From Welwitschia mirabilis (Eukaryota > Gnetophyta > Gnetopsida > Welwitschiales): a stretch of DNA of 55,557 bases. Positions within the stretch are counted from its first letter, which is position 1, and every line of letters starts with the position of its first letter. Below the pieces are notes generated by a model that saw only the letters and a program-made list of their open reading frames with translations, was not told where the DNA came from and made no database searches. Shown in pieces: positions 1 through 10,796 of the stretch. The translations under genes and the position numbers were made by a program. The stretch is from positions 46,056,356 to 46,111,912 of the forward strand of contig JBOZIK010000001.1 in NCBI GenBank assembly GCA_051453625.1, read 5' to 3'.

Positions 1-1273
1 CCCTAGAAGGGGGTGAATAGTACTTTTGAAAAAAATTAAACAATTATTATTACCAAAGGAAATTATGCATAAAAAGATATAACAAAATGAAATCAAAAAG
101 TAGAACCAAAATAAATGCACAAGACAAGATTTATAGTGGTTTGGGAAACACTTTATTGATAGTCAATAACCAAGACTATTCAAGGCTAATCTTCAACCTT
201 ACAAAGCAGACTTTTCCAGGCTAAGTCTCAACCTTCATAAACACACTTTTACAGGCTAAGACTTAACCTATTTAAATGGACTTTTATAGGCTAAGTATCT
301 ACCTTTAGAAAATGCATAATGTTATGCTCTATATCACTCAAGTAAAGAAACTAATAATGGAGCATTACTATTCATATTTGGTACAAAGGTAAGTGTTGAG
401 TGAGAGAAGAATAATAGTAAAAAGATATACCCTTTAGATTAAGAGTTTAACAATCCTTTTCAAAAATACATTCCCATATTTTACTCTATAGGTTTTTAAG
501 TGTTGCCTATTATTTATAGATTTCTCCAAAATATAATCATTTGGATAGTTGAAAAGAATCTAATATGTGCAATGGATAGATTTGATGAAGTAATGGTTAG
601 AAAATCACTTTAAAATTTCCGCTTTTGTGCTGATCAATTAACCCCTTGAAACATCTGGTTGATCCGAGGATCTGATCTCCCTTACAAAAATGTTAGGTCA
701 TCCTTTCTTAGCTTAGATTTGATATTCTGCTTGTTAGGTCACCCTTACAAAAATGTTAGGTAGCTCTTATTCGTCCGGTCACCCTTACAAAAATGTTAGG
801 TAGTCCTTACAAGTCCAGTTACCCTTATAAAAATATTAGATCACTCTTACTTGACTCAGATTTGACATTCTGCTTATTAGGTCACCCTTATAGAAATGTT
901 AGGTAGCCCTTATAGGATTGGTCATCCTTACAGAAATGTTAGGTCATCCTTACATGAAGTAGCCTTAATTAGAACATGTTCAAATCTTACTATCTTTTGT
1001 ATATAGATCCTATAGTTTCTTGCATTTGTAAAATCACATTTCATTTTACAAAGGTTATATTAGTTTAACATCAATTAGTAAAATAAAATCCTAATAGAAT
1101 CTAAATTCCTGATGTGCTAACTTAGACATCCTGATTGGATTCTCTTGAAATGATATTTGTTCAGGCTCCTGCTTTTGATTTTTCACTTGAACTTTGAATT
1201 CATGAGGCATTAGGAAACTTCCATTCATTTTTGGTGATTACATCATCATCATTAAAACTACTTTTCTTTAATA
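1..1273 (-). repeat. 3' LTR of the copia element (outer end cut by the window)
   Basis: It shares ordered blocks with the 5' LTR at 9530-10594: the G-rich ctagaagggggtgaatag start, an atttatagtggtttgg block, the gacatcctgattggattctc block, and an end with catcatcatcattaaaact. On the minus strand it begins TATTAAAG where the 5' LTR begins TGTTGAAA, so the terminal TG has mutated. It is about 200 bp longer than the 5' LTR because it carries a tandem array at 670-957. It directly follows a polypurine tract, which fixes the inner edge at 1273. Confidence 0.85.
670..957. repeat. Tandem array inside the 3' LTR
   Basis: About seven imperfect units centre on a core reading ttacaaaaatgttaggt, preceded by ggtcaccc or a variant. 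A longer module (agatttgayattctgctt) recurs inside the array. Spacing between cores varies from about 27 to 65 bp. The matching part of the 5' LTR lacks the array, and the nested LTR at 6538-8232 carries a different array there. Confidence 0.8.
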
Positions 1274-1289
1274 ATCTTCCCCTTTTCAA
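1274..1289 (-). other. Polypurine tract of the copia element
   Basis: On the minus strand this reads ttgaaaaggggaagat, a purine-rich run directly against the inner edge of the 3' LTR. This is the usual place and form of the plus-strand primer of LTR retrotransposons. Confidence 0.8.
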
Positions 1290-1608
1290 TGATGACAACC
1301 TTTTCTCTAATAATTTAATCTTAATGAAGCATGATAGATTGATTAACTAGTTGTTCCCCCTAAATTTGTAATCCCTGTTGCACACATTAAGCTCAAGATG
1401 AGATGGTTTAGACACTATCTCCTTATTTCATTAGATCAAGATAAATATTATTAAATTAAGCAAGCTTAGTATAAAACAAAATTAGATCCTTTAAGAAGTT
1501 AAATTATCATGAATTAAAATAGATAATGGACTATTTGAAGTAACATATATAACATAAAAAGTTCAAAATACTAATTGAATAGACATATTTATATGTTATT
1601 AAATAAGG

Positions 1609-2900
1609 TTAAATTATTTTATCATTTATCTTTTGTCCCTCTTTGTTATCACTAAAAGTAAAAACATGTAGTAGAAAAAGACAAGAGTTTGGACATAGAA
1701 AGTGTTTTTGTATTATATTATTGATAATACAAAAATTATAAGTACAATGAAGAGTACAAAAGTTTGGGAAGAGAGAGGAGGGGATACAAAAAATAAATAA
1801 GAAGAAGAGAGAAGAACTAATCAGAAGAGTTCTCCAAATGAAATTGATGTTGACCATCTTATTCTTCCTGTAATCTTAAAGGAATTTCCAAATCATAAGC
1901 AAGTAATTAAGAAACAACACATTCCATGTTTCTATTAATCCTCTCTAATTTATTCTTTTCCTATAAAGCCATATTTCTAGTTTGTTTTGCCATATATTTA
2001 ACTTCTAAAATGGCCTTCATAAGATCTTCATTTAAAACTGGACCATATTAAGTACTTATACCTTCTTCTACACATGCTTGTTTTATTAGTGGAGTAATTT
2101 TATTTTTATGAATATTTTCATTTTCTTTAATGAATATAGACCAAGAGGCTTTGAAATTTTAACCAACTCTTCATATTTGTGAACTATAAACTAATGATTT
2201 TCCAAAAGAGCAGTTATCAAACCTCTAAAAGGAAAACTTAAGTATCTAGCAATGAAGAACTAACTAATGTAAAACATGATGAATTTACAGAGTTTTATGT
2301 AGATATTAGTGTGAAGGAAAAATAAAATATATGCATACAAGGACAATATATAATTCTTGTGATCTGATTTCAGAACCAAATTATGTGTGAAAATCTGAAA
2401 TAGTACTCTATATAGTGGTTTTAGCTTATTGGTAGGTAGACTAGGATGCCAAACAATATCTCTACAATAGAGTTCTTGAGTAAGCACTTCTATAAATATA
2501 AACCCTCTAATAGAATTGATTGACAAAATTTCATGATAGAGACTATCATTTGAAAAGTTGGTAAGTAAGAAGATTTATTCCAAGTTTATGTTTATATCTC
2601 TCTCAAAAACTTTAGATCTAATCAGCCATTCTTCAAAAATTAAATGAACCATTACAATAGAAGAGTCTTATTAGCTGCTTTGGTATTTGGATCTAGTGCA
2701 TACTATTATCTTTGATCAATGGAAAGATGATCAATCTTAACTTTCCTTCTAAAAGAATAAAAGTTAATTTTGCATTCTCGAGCTATAGGTCACTTGGAAA
2801 AACCACTAATGCACTACTTGTAGTGATCGAAATAAATGAATTATTCTAATTTTGAAGTAGGCTCTTTTCCTTTTCTAGAAGCTAGCTTAGAATGAATCAT
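1609..2900 (-). pseudogene. Extra ORF after pol (env-like/aORF), broken
   Basis: About 1.9 kb separates the end of RNase H from the polypurine tract, much more than in simple copia elements. Reading on minus, a basic N-terminus begins near 2900 (M-I-H-S-K-L-A-S-R-K-G-K-E). An 88-codon open piece at 2260-2526 holds L-K-P-L-Y-R-V-L-F-Q-I-F-T-H-N, which resembles the domain annotated in plants as putative plant transposon protein, and an 82-codon piece closes the region at 1609-1857. SIRE elements carry an extra ORF at this position, often called env-like. Its function is unknown, and the match is from memory of the family pattern. Confidence 0.5.
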
Positions 2901-3239
2901 ATGGAAGATTCAAATGAACTCATAAGAAAGAAACAAATTGGAGAAATGAAGAAGAGAGTACAATTAAAAAAAAAATTAAAAATGAGCTTTAAAAGAGTTT
3001 TTAAAGTAGATAGATGAAATTAAGGGTGTCTGTAGTTCCAATAACCTAGACATCTGAGATAGCGAATCGAGATGTCTAGTTTTTTTAAAATTTAACTTTA
3101 TCCAACAAGGAAGACATAGTATAATAAATAGTAACAAGATGTCCTAGTTATAAAGAATTAACAATTCAAAAAATTTTTATGGTTGGATGTCCAAGAAAAT
3201 GAAGTGCAACATCTGAGATTAAATATCACAAGTTTAGCT

Positions 3240-3648
3240 TAGCAAGAAAATGGTGAAATTTATTAATGATTGGGGCAAACTGAAACACTTAAGTCTTTTC
3301 TAAGAGTTGTGAATCTTTCTTCAAATAGATTTTTTATCATAATGTTAGTATTTAATTTTTAGTCCTAATATGTTCAAGATTGATGATATGATTCTAAACT
3401 TATTCTTGAATAAAGTGGTATCTTATGTCTATATATTTAGTATGTAAGTGTGGGAGTGGATTTTTAGTTATGTTTGTAGCACAAGTATTTTCACAGTAGA
3501 GTTTGATATAATCTAATCTGACTCTAAAGTCATTTAACATTTGCTTCATCCATATAAGTTGAGCATAACAAGCTCCTACCATAATGTAAGTTTTTGAATT
3601 TGATAGAGAGGTAGATTTTTATTTTCAATAAAGCCAAGATACTAAGCA
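3240..3648 (-). pseudogene. copia RNase H domain, decayed
   Basis: RNase H removes the RNA template strand during reverse transcription. A 60-codon stretch at 3400-3582 matches the copia RNase H C-terminal half: C-Y-A-Q-L-I-W-M-K-Q, then Y-C-E-N-T-C-A-T-N-I-T-K-N-P (family C-D-N-T-S-A-I-N-I-T-K-N-P, with the catalytic D replaced by E), then H-T-K-Y-I-D-I-R-Y-H-F-I. Below 3400 the read-through continues with an L-E-H-I-R-T-like tail. A 10-N gap (3649-3658) separates it from RT. Confidence 0.85.
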
Positions 3649-3658
3649 NNNNNNNNNN

Positions 3659-4650
3659 TACAAACTATCCAGTTGGCATCACTATACCCAAATAATTCTA
3701 TGGAGGTACCAAAAGGATACCAAAGACCATATTATTCTATTTTTCAGGTATCTTAGAATCATTTTTGTATAGGTCAAATGAGATTCCTTTGGATTAACTT
3801 GATAACAAGCATAGAATCCTACACTATGTGCTATATTAGGCCTACTAGCTATGACATATAAGAGACTATCGATAATTCTTTGATATAGCTTCTGATCTAT
3901 TTCCTTCCCATTGTCATCTTTCCATATTTTAATGTTTGTATAGAGTAGGGCTTTAGTGTCTTTGATATTATTCATCTCATATCTCTTTAGCATTTTTTGA
4001 ATGTATTTAGTTTGACTTACAAAGATTCTATCTTCTAATTGTTTAACTTGAAGTCCATGAAAGAACTTTAACTCACCCATGAAACTCATTTCAAATTCAC
4101 ATTTCATGCGTTTTCTAGACTTAATCACTAGATCATCCTTGGTAGATTTAAAAACAATGTCATCTACATATATTTGGACTATAAGTATATAGTTTTCTTC
4201 TTTTTTAATGAATAAAGTTGAATTAACATTTTTTTTGAAAATCCATTGGTTACTAAGAAGGAGTTTGGTCTCTTAAATCAAGCACATGGAGCTTGTTTAA
4301 GTCCACATAAATTCTTATTGAGTTTGTAAACATGATTTGGAAATTTTGAGTTAACAAACCTAGGTCGTTGAGTCACATAAACTTTCTCTATGATGAAACC
4401 ATTTAAAAATTCACTTTTAACATCTATTTAGTATAGTATTATCTAATAGCATTCTAATGGCTTTAAGTCTAACTACAAGGGCAAAAGTTTTTCCATAGTC
4501 TATCCCTTCTTGTTGACTATATCCTTAAGCAATTAGTCTTTCTTTATTTTGAATAACATTGTGATTTTCATCCTTTTTATTTTTAAAAATCTATTTTGTT
4601 CTAATTATGTGTTTACATTCAAATTGGTTTAGCTCTTATTGCATGAACAC
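3659..4650 (-). pseudogene. copia reverse transcriptase (RVT_2), decayed
   Basis: The C-terminal part is open for 148 codons (3682-4128) and shows F-E-M-S-F-M-G-E-L-K-F-F-H-G-L-Q, S-L-L-Y-V-I-A-S-R-P-N-I and N-P-K-E-S-H-L-T, all hallmark copia RT blocks. Upstream on minus are D-V-K-S-E-F-L-N-G-F, G-L-K-Q-A-P and the active-site Y-V-D-D-I at 4156-4170, which keeps both aspartates. Stops and frameshifts break the frame above 4128. It copied element RNA to DNA in virus-like particles. Confidence 0.9.
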
Positions 4651-4831
4651 CATCTAATATTCGTCTTGTTTAGCTTCCTAGAAGGTCTATGGCTCCAATG
4701 TAGAGAGAAAACATGAAAAACTACTACTTACAGTCTTCTCGCTTTTTGTTGTTGTTCCTTGATCTAGATTACTTATGATATTTTCTTGAGGATGATCTCT
4801 TTTTTGTTCTTAAGAGTAGGGTAGTATGTTT

Positions 4832-5980
4832 CTAAACTTGACTCTTTTCACTTATGAAAGAATCATTGCTAATTTTGGATTTGATAGGTTTAACGAGAAT
4901 AGTATCTTTAATATAATTAAATGCTAGTTTAATGTTATAATCATGATCAATCTTAGAATGAATTGTTTCTTTAATTCCATAAGAGACTTTATTATAAATC
5001 CTACAGGCCTTGCTTATCATAGAATATTCTAAAAATATGCCTTCATTAGCTTTAGACTTAAACTTTCTATTTTCTTTTTTGTCCTTGAGAATTAAGCATT
5101 TGCTTCTAATCACTTTAAAGTAACTTATGATAGGTTTCCTTCCATTCCATAGCTCATAAGACACTTTATCTGTGTTTGGTCTTAAAAAGAATATATTGCT
5201 AATGTAACAAGAAATATTAACTACTTTTGCTCAAAAANNNNNNNNNNNNNNNNNNNNNNNNNNNNNTTTATCATGTTCTTCTATTAAAACTTTCTTTTTC
5301 CTTTTAACATTTTATTGAGGGGTTCTTGAAGTTGAGAGTTGATAAGATGTGCTATGTGAGTCATAAAAGCTCTTAAATATTTCATTAACAAACTCACCTC
5401 CTCTATCTAATTGAATAGACTTAATGATGTATCCTTTCTTATTTTGAATTTTCTTACATATCTTAATGAATGCATTAAATGCTTTGACCTTATTGAATAA
5501 GAAAAGGAACTAATAGTAATGGGATAAATTGTCAATCATTACTAAAAAGTATATTTTACCTCTAATTTTTTTTAGTTTGAATACATCCAACTAGATCCAT
5601 ATGAATTAGATCTAGTGGTCTTGAAGTGAGTTTTGGTTATTTTTCTTTTAATACATAACTTACACATCTTCATTTGATCCATGTTGAGATTGAAAACACC
5701 TTTTATAATCAATTTTGAAGTGATATTGGTTAGATCCTTAAGTTTTGTATGACTCAGTCTCTTATGCTAGAGATTAATATCATCATCTTTGGCAAAGTAG
5801 CAACTATTACCTAACTTGATATTGTTCTTTTCAATAACATACATGGATCATGGTCTACTAGTAGTGAGCACAACTTTTATGGTGATAGCATTCCTAATAA
5901 TATATTTATCTTGATAAAATAATATAATATTACCTCTATTACATGTTTGGAATATACTTAATAGATTGCGTTTTAGGCCA
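4832..5980 (-). pseudogene. copia integrase with GAG-pre-integrase and post-integrase segments, decayed
   Basis: In order on minus: a pre-integrase zinc site with H-K-R-L-S-H (near 5748-5772) and C-K-L-C (5653-5664), the Trp before the first His now being a stop. The catalytic core follows with the first Asp in M-I-D-N-L-S-H (about 5540) and the second in L-D-R-G-G-E-F (5391-5410). The third block (T-P-Q-stop-N, near 5310) has lost the catalytic Glu. The segment after the core is open for 110 codons (4832-5164) with Y-E-L-W-N-G-R-K-P and G-I-F-L-E-Y-S. A 29-N gap lies at 5238-5266. Integrase joined the cDNA ends to host DNA. Confidence 0.88.
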
Positions 5981-5989
5981 TTAATAAGT

Positions 5990-6170
5990 ACACATCATGA
6001 CTAGTTAAATGATCATCATTAGCAGTTATAATACCCTTTCCAACAATGAATTCCTTACTATTATCACTAAAAGCCACTTCCCCTTCATTATACTCTTGAA
6101 AGAATGAAAGTAGGTTTTTGTCTCCTATCATATGCCTAGAACATTCATCATCTAGATATCACCTAGCTCA
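5990..6170 (-). pseudogene. copia aspartic protease, decayed
   Basis: The plant copia protease signature C-S-R-H-M-I-G-D is readable at about 6120-6145 on minus, followed by an open stretch with F-S-D-N-S and G-K-G-I-I. The catalytic D-S-G before the signature now reads D-D-E (6144-6152), so the first Asp remains but the active-site Gly is gone. It cut the Gag-Pol polyprotein. It lies between gag and integrase, as expected. Confidence 0.8.
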
Positions 6171-6537
6171 TTCATGGACTTTAAATTCTACATGAGCAAA
6201 GAGGAAGGGTAACTTCTTTCTAACCCATTATGATTTGACATGCTAATTTTAAAAGGATTAAGGTTTTCTTTGATAAATCTAAAACCATAGTTTATACTAA
6301 AGTATAGTGATTTCTTATAAGAAAAGGTGAATTAAATGTATCGATGTTTATTGCAAAAGTAACACTTAAGACTAGTTTTGACAAAGGTTTCATATTTTGT
6401 GCTAGGATCAAAATTTTGTAAAATAGGAGAACTTGTCTTATTATAGTCAATTCCTGACTTACTTCATGGATTNNNNNNNNNNTATGTCCCAATCCCAATA
6501 ATTTGTTTAACTTGTCATTTCCTCTAGTTAAATGAGT
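6171..6537 (-). pseudogene. copia gag, 3' part with second zinc-knuckle remnant
   Basis: On minus, L-T-R-G-N-D-K-L-N-K-L-L-G-L-G-H is followed after a 10-N gap (6473-6482) by S-L-K-C-Y-F-C-N-K-H-R-Y-I. This resembles the second knuckle of SIRE-type gag (C-Y-F-C-N-K-x-G-H) with the His and last Cys lost. It continues the gag begun at 9480; the nested LTR at 6538-8232 separates the two parts. Confidence 0.7.
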
Positions 6538-7442
6538 TGATATTGTGAGATCGAGAATCCTAGAGGAGGGGATGAATAGGTTTTTAAAAAATATTTGAAT
6601 AACTTCACAATATTAACTTGCTTAAAATGAATCACTAAAACTTTATGCAAGAAAACTAAAACTTTTCTGAAAAAACAATAGAAAGTACAAAAATACTAAT
6701 TAGAAGCATACAAGATTTATAGTAGTTTGGTAAAATCCCCTACTCCACTCTCGACGAACAGCTTCTATCCAAGCCTAATTGGATCTTTATTAATCTCTTT
6801 TAAGTATTATAGATTCACCTATAACCTTTACAAACATACTTGTTCTAAAGGCTTAATCTCAACTTTTTTTCAAGAAAGCATAACGGTAATGATAGTATGC
6901 CCACATGCATAGGTATTACTTAATATTTGGTTCAATGAAAGTACTAAAGCACTTCCACTAATAATGATACAATCTAAAAATAAAGAATGTTATAGATCTA
7001 ACCTTGTATGTAAAGATACCATAGTTCTTGATTCATCTTTAGTTAAGAATGCAATGCAAAATGAGTAAAATAATAAATCCATAAGATTTAAAAGTTTGAC
7101 AAAACATATAATAGTAATTTGATTCTTGGCTATATATAGTGGAAGACTTTTAGGGTTTTTTACAAGTAAAAAAGTTCTTCCAATGGCCATAAGACGAATA
7201 CCTAATAACTATAAAATTTGCATTTCTAACATGATCAGTTGATCCCTTAGATATCCAGTCGACCCCTCTTAGTACCATTACTTAAATTAGTTACCCTTGT
7301 ATTCTTTTCAGTTAATCTAGTTTCTTATGACTCCACATATGGTTGATACTTCAAGGTCTGATAAACTACTTATTTGATTGCCTACATATCTATCCATTTT
7401 TCCACTTGATCCAAATAAAATCCATCACTGTTTTTATGCTCT

Positions 7443-7850
7443 AAGTCTAGTCGACTTCTCAAAAATTTGGTTAATCACTTATTTATTGGTTATGAAGTAT
7501 TGATGCTTAGTTGCATAGGTCTGGTCGATCCCTCAGATGTTCAGTCGACCCCTTAACAATTGGCTAGGAAGTATCAGGTGCATGGTACTTAGGTTTAGTC
7601 AACTCCTAAGATGTTTGATCGGCCCCTTGATGATTGGTTTAGAAGTACTAGTGAATAATGCTCAGGTTTAGTCGATCCCTCAGATATCTAGTTGACTACT
7701 TGGTGATCAATTTAAAAGTATTAGTGCTTAGGTTCATAAGTCTAGTTAATCCCTTAAATGTCTGGTCATTCCTTCTAAAATTATTTTACTTCTATGTGTC
7801 TTCTTTAGATGTGGTCGACTCCTTAGAATCTCAGTTGACCCATTAATAGG
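7443..7850. repeat. 74-bp tandem array in the nested LTR
   Basis: About five and a half units start at 7443, 7518, 7592, 7665, 7739 and 7808, so the spacing is 75, 74, 73, 74 and 69. Each begins with ggtctggtcgatccctcag or a close variant, then a second, similar tcgaccccttgatgattgg half and a tagaagta tail. Each unit is thus itself two half-repeats. A degenerate earlier unit may lie at 7235-7270. Confidence 0.85.
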
Positions 7851-7878
7851 GTAATAAAACTTAATAGATTTCAGAATC

Positions 7879-8066
7879 AAAATCTGGCAAATATTGCTTT
7901 AGCTTCTGACCTATAAGTCATCNNNNNNNNNNNNNNNNNNNNNNNNNNNNNNNNNNNNNNNNNNNNNNNNNNNNNNNNNNNNNNNNNNNNNNNNNNNNNN
8001 NNNNNNNNNNNNNNNNNNNNNNAAAATCTGGCAAATATTGCTTTAGCTTCTGACCTATAAGTCATC
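7879..8066. other. Assembly gap with duplicated flanks
   Basis: The same 44 bases flank the 100-N gap: 7879-7922 and 8023-8066, both running aaaatctggcaaatattgc to ctataagtcatc. Identical ends on both sides of a fixed-size gap indicate unmerged overlapping contigs, not a true tandem duplication. Confidence 0.85.
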
Positions 8067-8269
8067 AATATTTTCTACATAAGATACAACAAATTTCATT
8101 ACATAGAAAAAATCAGTTTAACATTAATTGGTAAATAATAATTCAACAGCTATAACTTTAGTGTCTTGAAGTTCAAGGATTAAAAAACTAATTTTTAAGT
8201 TAACTTCTTTCAAGTTACTTTCTAAGTTATCAATTGCTTTTTTTGGTATGAAGCATTTTTCTTTCTTAG

Positions 8270-9480
8270 ATTTAAGCTAAAAGATACAATTTCTCATAAG
8301 GATCAAAGATTTTATCAACATCTAGATCATCATAAGTAAAAAAGATATTTTCAAAAAAATCATGTCTATAGCTAGAAGCAACATCTATATTTAATTGACT
8401 AGAAGGGACAGATGTACATACCTCTTTTATTATAGTAATAAGCTCAAATTTTACCATGTCATCCTCATCACTTGAGTTAACTTGTTTTTCATCTGATTCA
8501 TTTCATATAGTCTTGAACACTTTCTTTTTCTTGTCTCTTTTGTCTTTATTATTGTTTGCATAATCTACAGTTACATGACCAAAGAATTTACATTTATAGC
8601 ATTGAATAGATTAAAAAGATTTCTTACTTTTTTCCCTTTTACCTTTTAATGGACTTTTGGAGTATTTTAAATTTTTCTTCTTACATAAGAACTACTTGAC
8701 ATTCTTAATGAGGAGATCTAGATATTCACTAAAGTTGTCTTTACTTGAACTACTATCATTTGAATCTTCATTTGTCTTTAATATAATGCTATTTTGTTCT
8801 TTAATTTCTTTGTTTGAAATAAGACTCTCTTCATAGGCCATCAAAGATCCTTTCAATTCCTTCACCTTCATCCTATCTATGTCCTTTCTTTCTTTAATTA
8901 TTATTACATTATGTCTAAAATTCAGAGTAATACTTTCTAGAATTTTCCTTACCACTCAATTTTTAGGTATTCTTTCACTTAATTCCTACATGTTTTTGAT
9001 AATGTTGCTGATCTTAGTAGTATATTCCACTACCAATTCTGATTCTTCCATCTTGATATTTTCAAATTTGGTGGTGAGAAGCTAGAGCTTTGAATTATTT
9101 ATAATATTTATTCCTTCATGTGCCACTTTTAGAATTTCCCACATTTCTTTGGTACTAGTACATTATATTATTCTGTCATACTCCTCAGTTAATAAGGCAT
9201 AAATTATAGCATTCATATCCTTCACATTATTTTAGATTAGTCTTTTGTCATCTTTATACCATTCAACTCTAGGTTTTAGAGTTATTCCTTCATTTGTATC
9301 AATCTTTGTAGGTGATTGGTATCCAAACTCTACAAAATTCTAAATGTTTGTATGGAGGGATGTTAAAAAAAAAGCTTATCTTGGACTTCTAATGGATGTA
9401 GTAATTTCCATTAAAGAAGGGTGGTCTAGATATTGCATGACCTTTTGAGTGGCTTGAGGATGCCATAAATACACTTGAAA
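8270..9480 (-). pseudogene. copia gag, 5' part with CCHC knuckle
   Basis: Gag packages element RNA. Near 9405-9435 on minus it shows R-P-P-F-F-N-G-N-Y-Y, the usual copia gag start block. An 87-codon open piece (8692-8955) has V-R-K-I-L-E-S, L-N-F-R-H-N-V and L-K-G-S-L-M-A-Y-E, the conserved middle. A knuckle C-Y-K-C-K-F-F-G-H-V-T-V-D-Y follows at 8560-8601 with its last Cys changed to Tyr. An acidic, Ser-rich tail ends at 8272 (61 open codons). The frame breaks several times, and the nested LTR removes continuity with 6171-6537. Confidence 0.85.
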
Positions 9481-9510
9481 AAAAACACATAAATACACTA
9501 ATCTAGAGAA

Positions 9511-9529
9511 ATCAAGCTCTGATACTAAT
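9511..9529 (-). other. Primer-binding site, initiator tRNA-Met type
   Basis: On minus this is attagtatcagagcttgat, directly inside the 5' LTR. Plant copia PBSs complementary to initiator tRNA-Met read tggtatcagagc; here one G has become A. Confidence 0.85.
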
Positions 9530-10594
9530 TGTTAAAATGGATTGGCATCTTAGAGGGGAGGAGGAGGGTGAATGGGGTGAATTACCAAAAATAAAGACTT
9601 AATTTCAAGAAGCTAAAAACTAAAATTTTCTTAAGAAAATAAATTAAAAATAATTGAAATAAGAACACAATGAAATGAACTCAAAAAGCAGAAAGAGTGC
9701 ACCATAGATTTGTAGTAGTTCAGTAATCTTTACTTACTCCACTCTTAGTGGATAACAATGTGCTCTTAGCCTTCTTGTTCTCTTAGAAAATCCTTCTTCA
9801 AGGAAGCTAATAACACCCTTCACCAAGGGTTTCTTTATAATATCCTTCTCAAGGGTTAGATTGCTTAACTATTGAGCATTCACTAAGATTCAATCTAGTT
9901 GAAGGTATTAATGGATTGTATGCCTTTTATGCATAGTGCACTAGCTTTGTAGTACAATTAAATCCCTAGGGGAATGATACAAGTTAGGAGTAAAAATAGA
10001 GAGGGATAAATTTTTCTCTTCAAAAAATTATATCATAGATTAGGGCTATTTTATGAATAATGCAGGTTATTTTTTGAATAAGGCATAGGTCCTTTTGTAG
10101 GATCTTCTTTAAGACTAGCTATTTGAACCTTGAGAAGAGCGTAATGAGTTATCCTTAATCATGTGAGGAGTTTTCTTAGTCATTCCCTTTTTGAATGCCA
10201 CGTTTATGCAGTTTGGATAATAAAGTTTTACTTCAATGTTCACCCATCAAGATGTTTCCTTTAAATGATTTGGAAGTTCATATTTTTACTATAAGAAATT
10301 AAGTGGAATTTAGACATCCTAGCTTTACATGTTAGATGTTTCTATACATTTTAACTGACCTTTCCTTGGATGTCCTAGTTTGAGAGGGAAGACGTCTGCA
10401 TACATTAAACTTAAACTTTTCCTAAATGTCCAAATGTGCTAACTTAGATGTCCTAATTGGATTTTCTTGAAATGATATTCATTTAGGCTCTTACTTTTTT
10501 TTCCCACTTGAAATTCAAATTCATAGGACATTAGGAAACTTTCATTCATTCTTAGTAGTTGCATCATCATCATTGAAACTACTTTTTTTCAACA
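9530..10594 (-). repeat. 5' LTR of the copia element
   Basis: Both ends are clear. On minus it runs from TGTTGAAA at 10594 to TTTTAACA at 9530, with the short TGTT/AACA inverted ends of LTRs, and the PBS directly follows. It is 1065 bp long. It shares the gaggggaggagg and gggtgaatgg start, the tagtagttcagtaatc block and the gcatcatcatcattgaaact end with 1-1273, but lacks the internal tandem array. Confidence 0.88.
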
Positions 10595-10796
10595 TCCCTT
10601 AGAGATTTTTATTCCCTTACATTGCCAATTAAAGGTCATCTTCTTCTTAACTTTCTGAGTTTTAGTTTTATTTGAGTTTTTATTATAAGTAAAACTAGTT
10701 GTGTATCTTTTAATAAAGTTACCACCTATATCCTTGTCAAAAAATGATTCTGAATATAAACTCAAATAAATCTATATTACTATAAAGCTATGATCA
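10595..10796. repeat. Direct repeat, left copy (probable LTR end fragment)
   Basis: It matches 15597-15799 from tccctt to the end tgatca (taatca in the other copy) with perhaps 80-85% identity by eye. The match begins exactly at the copia LTR edge. In the right copy the matching block is joined to different upstream sequence, so the copia element appears to have inserted inside this older repeat. The CA end suggests a right LTR edge at 10796. Confidence 0.65.

Larger units (their letters stand above)
6538..8232 (-). repeat. Nested related copia LTR inside gag
   Basis: It starts on plus with tgatattgtgagatcgag, then ctagaggaggggatgaatag, the same G-rich block as the two element LTRs, then an acaagatttatagtagtttgg block, and near 8090-8140 a tttcatt...agtttaacattaattggtaaa block that matches 1040-1085. 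No coding sequence lies inside, so it looks like a solo LTR of a sister family. It has the same orientation as its host element. The right edge is approximate and I found no clear target duplication. It contains a 74-bp tandem array and a 100-N gap. Confidence 0.75.
1..10594 (-). mobile_element. SIRE/Maximus-like Ty1/copia retrotransposon, decayed, with nested LTR
   Basis: On the minus strand the order is 5' LTR (9530-10594), initiator-Met-type PBS, gag, protease, integrase, reverse transcriptase, RNase H, an extra ORF, polypurine tract and 3' LTR (to 1273). Integrase before RT defines copia. LTRs over 1 kb, two CCHC-like knuckles in the gag region and a long extra ORF after RNase H point to the SIRE/Maximus lineage; that lineage call is inference. 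The outer end of the 3' LTR lies beyond base 1, so the target duplication cannot be checked; its right-hand copy should begin at 10595 (tccct). All coding parts carry stops or frameshifts, and a second LTR interrupts gag. Not mobile by itself. Confidence 0.88.

Noticed and set aside
670-957. CRISPR-like array of repeats
   Set aside because: Spacing and spacers are irregular and themselves similar, and the array lies inside a plant LTR.
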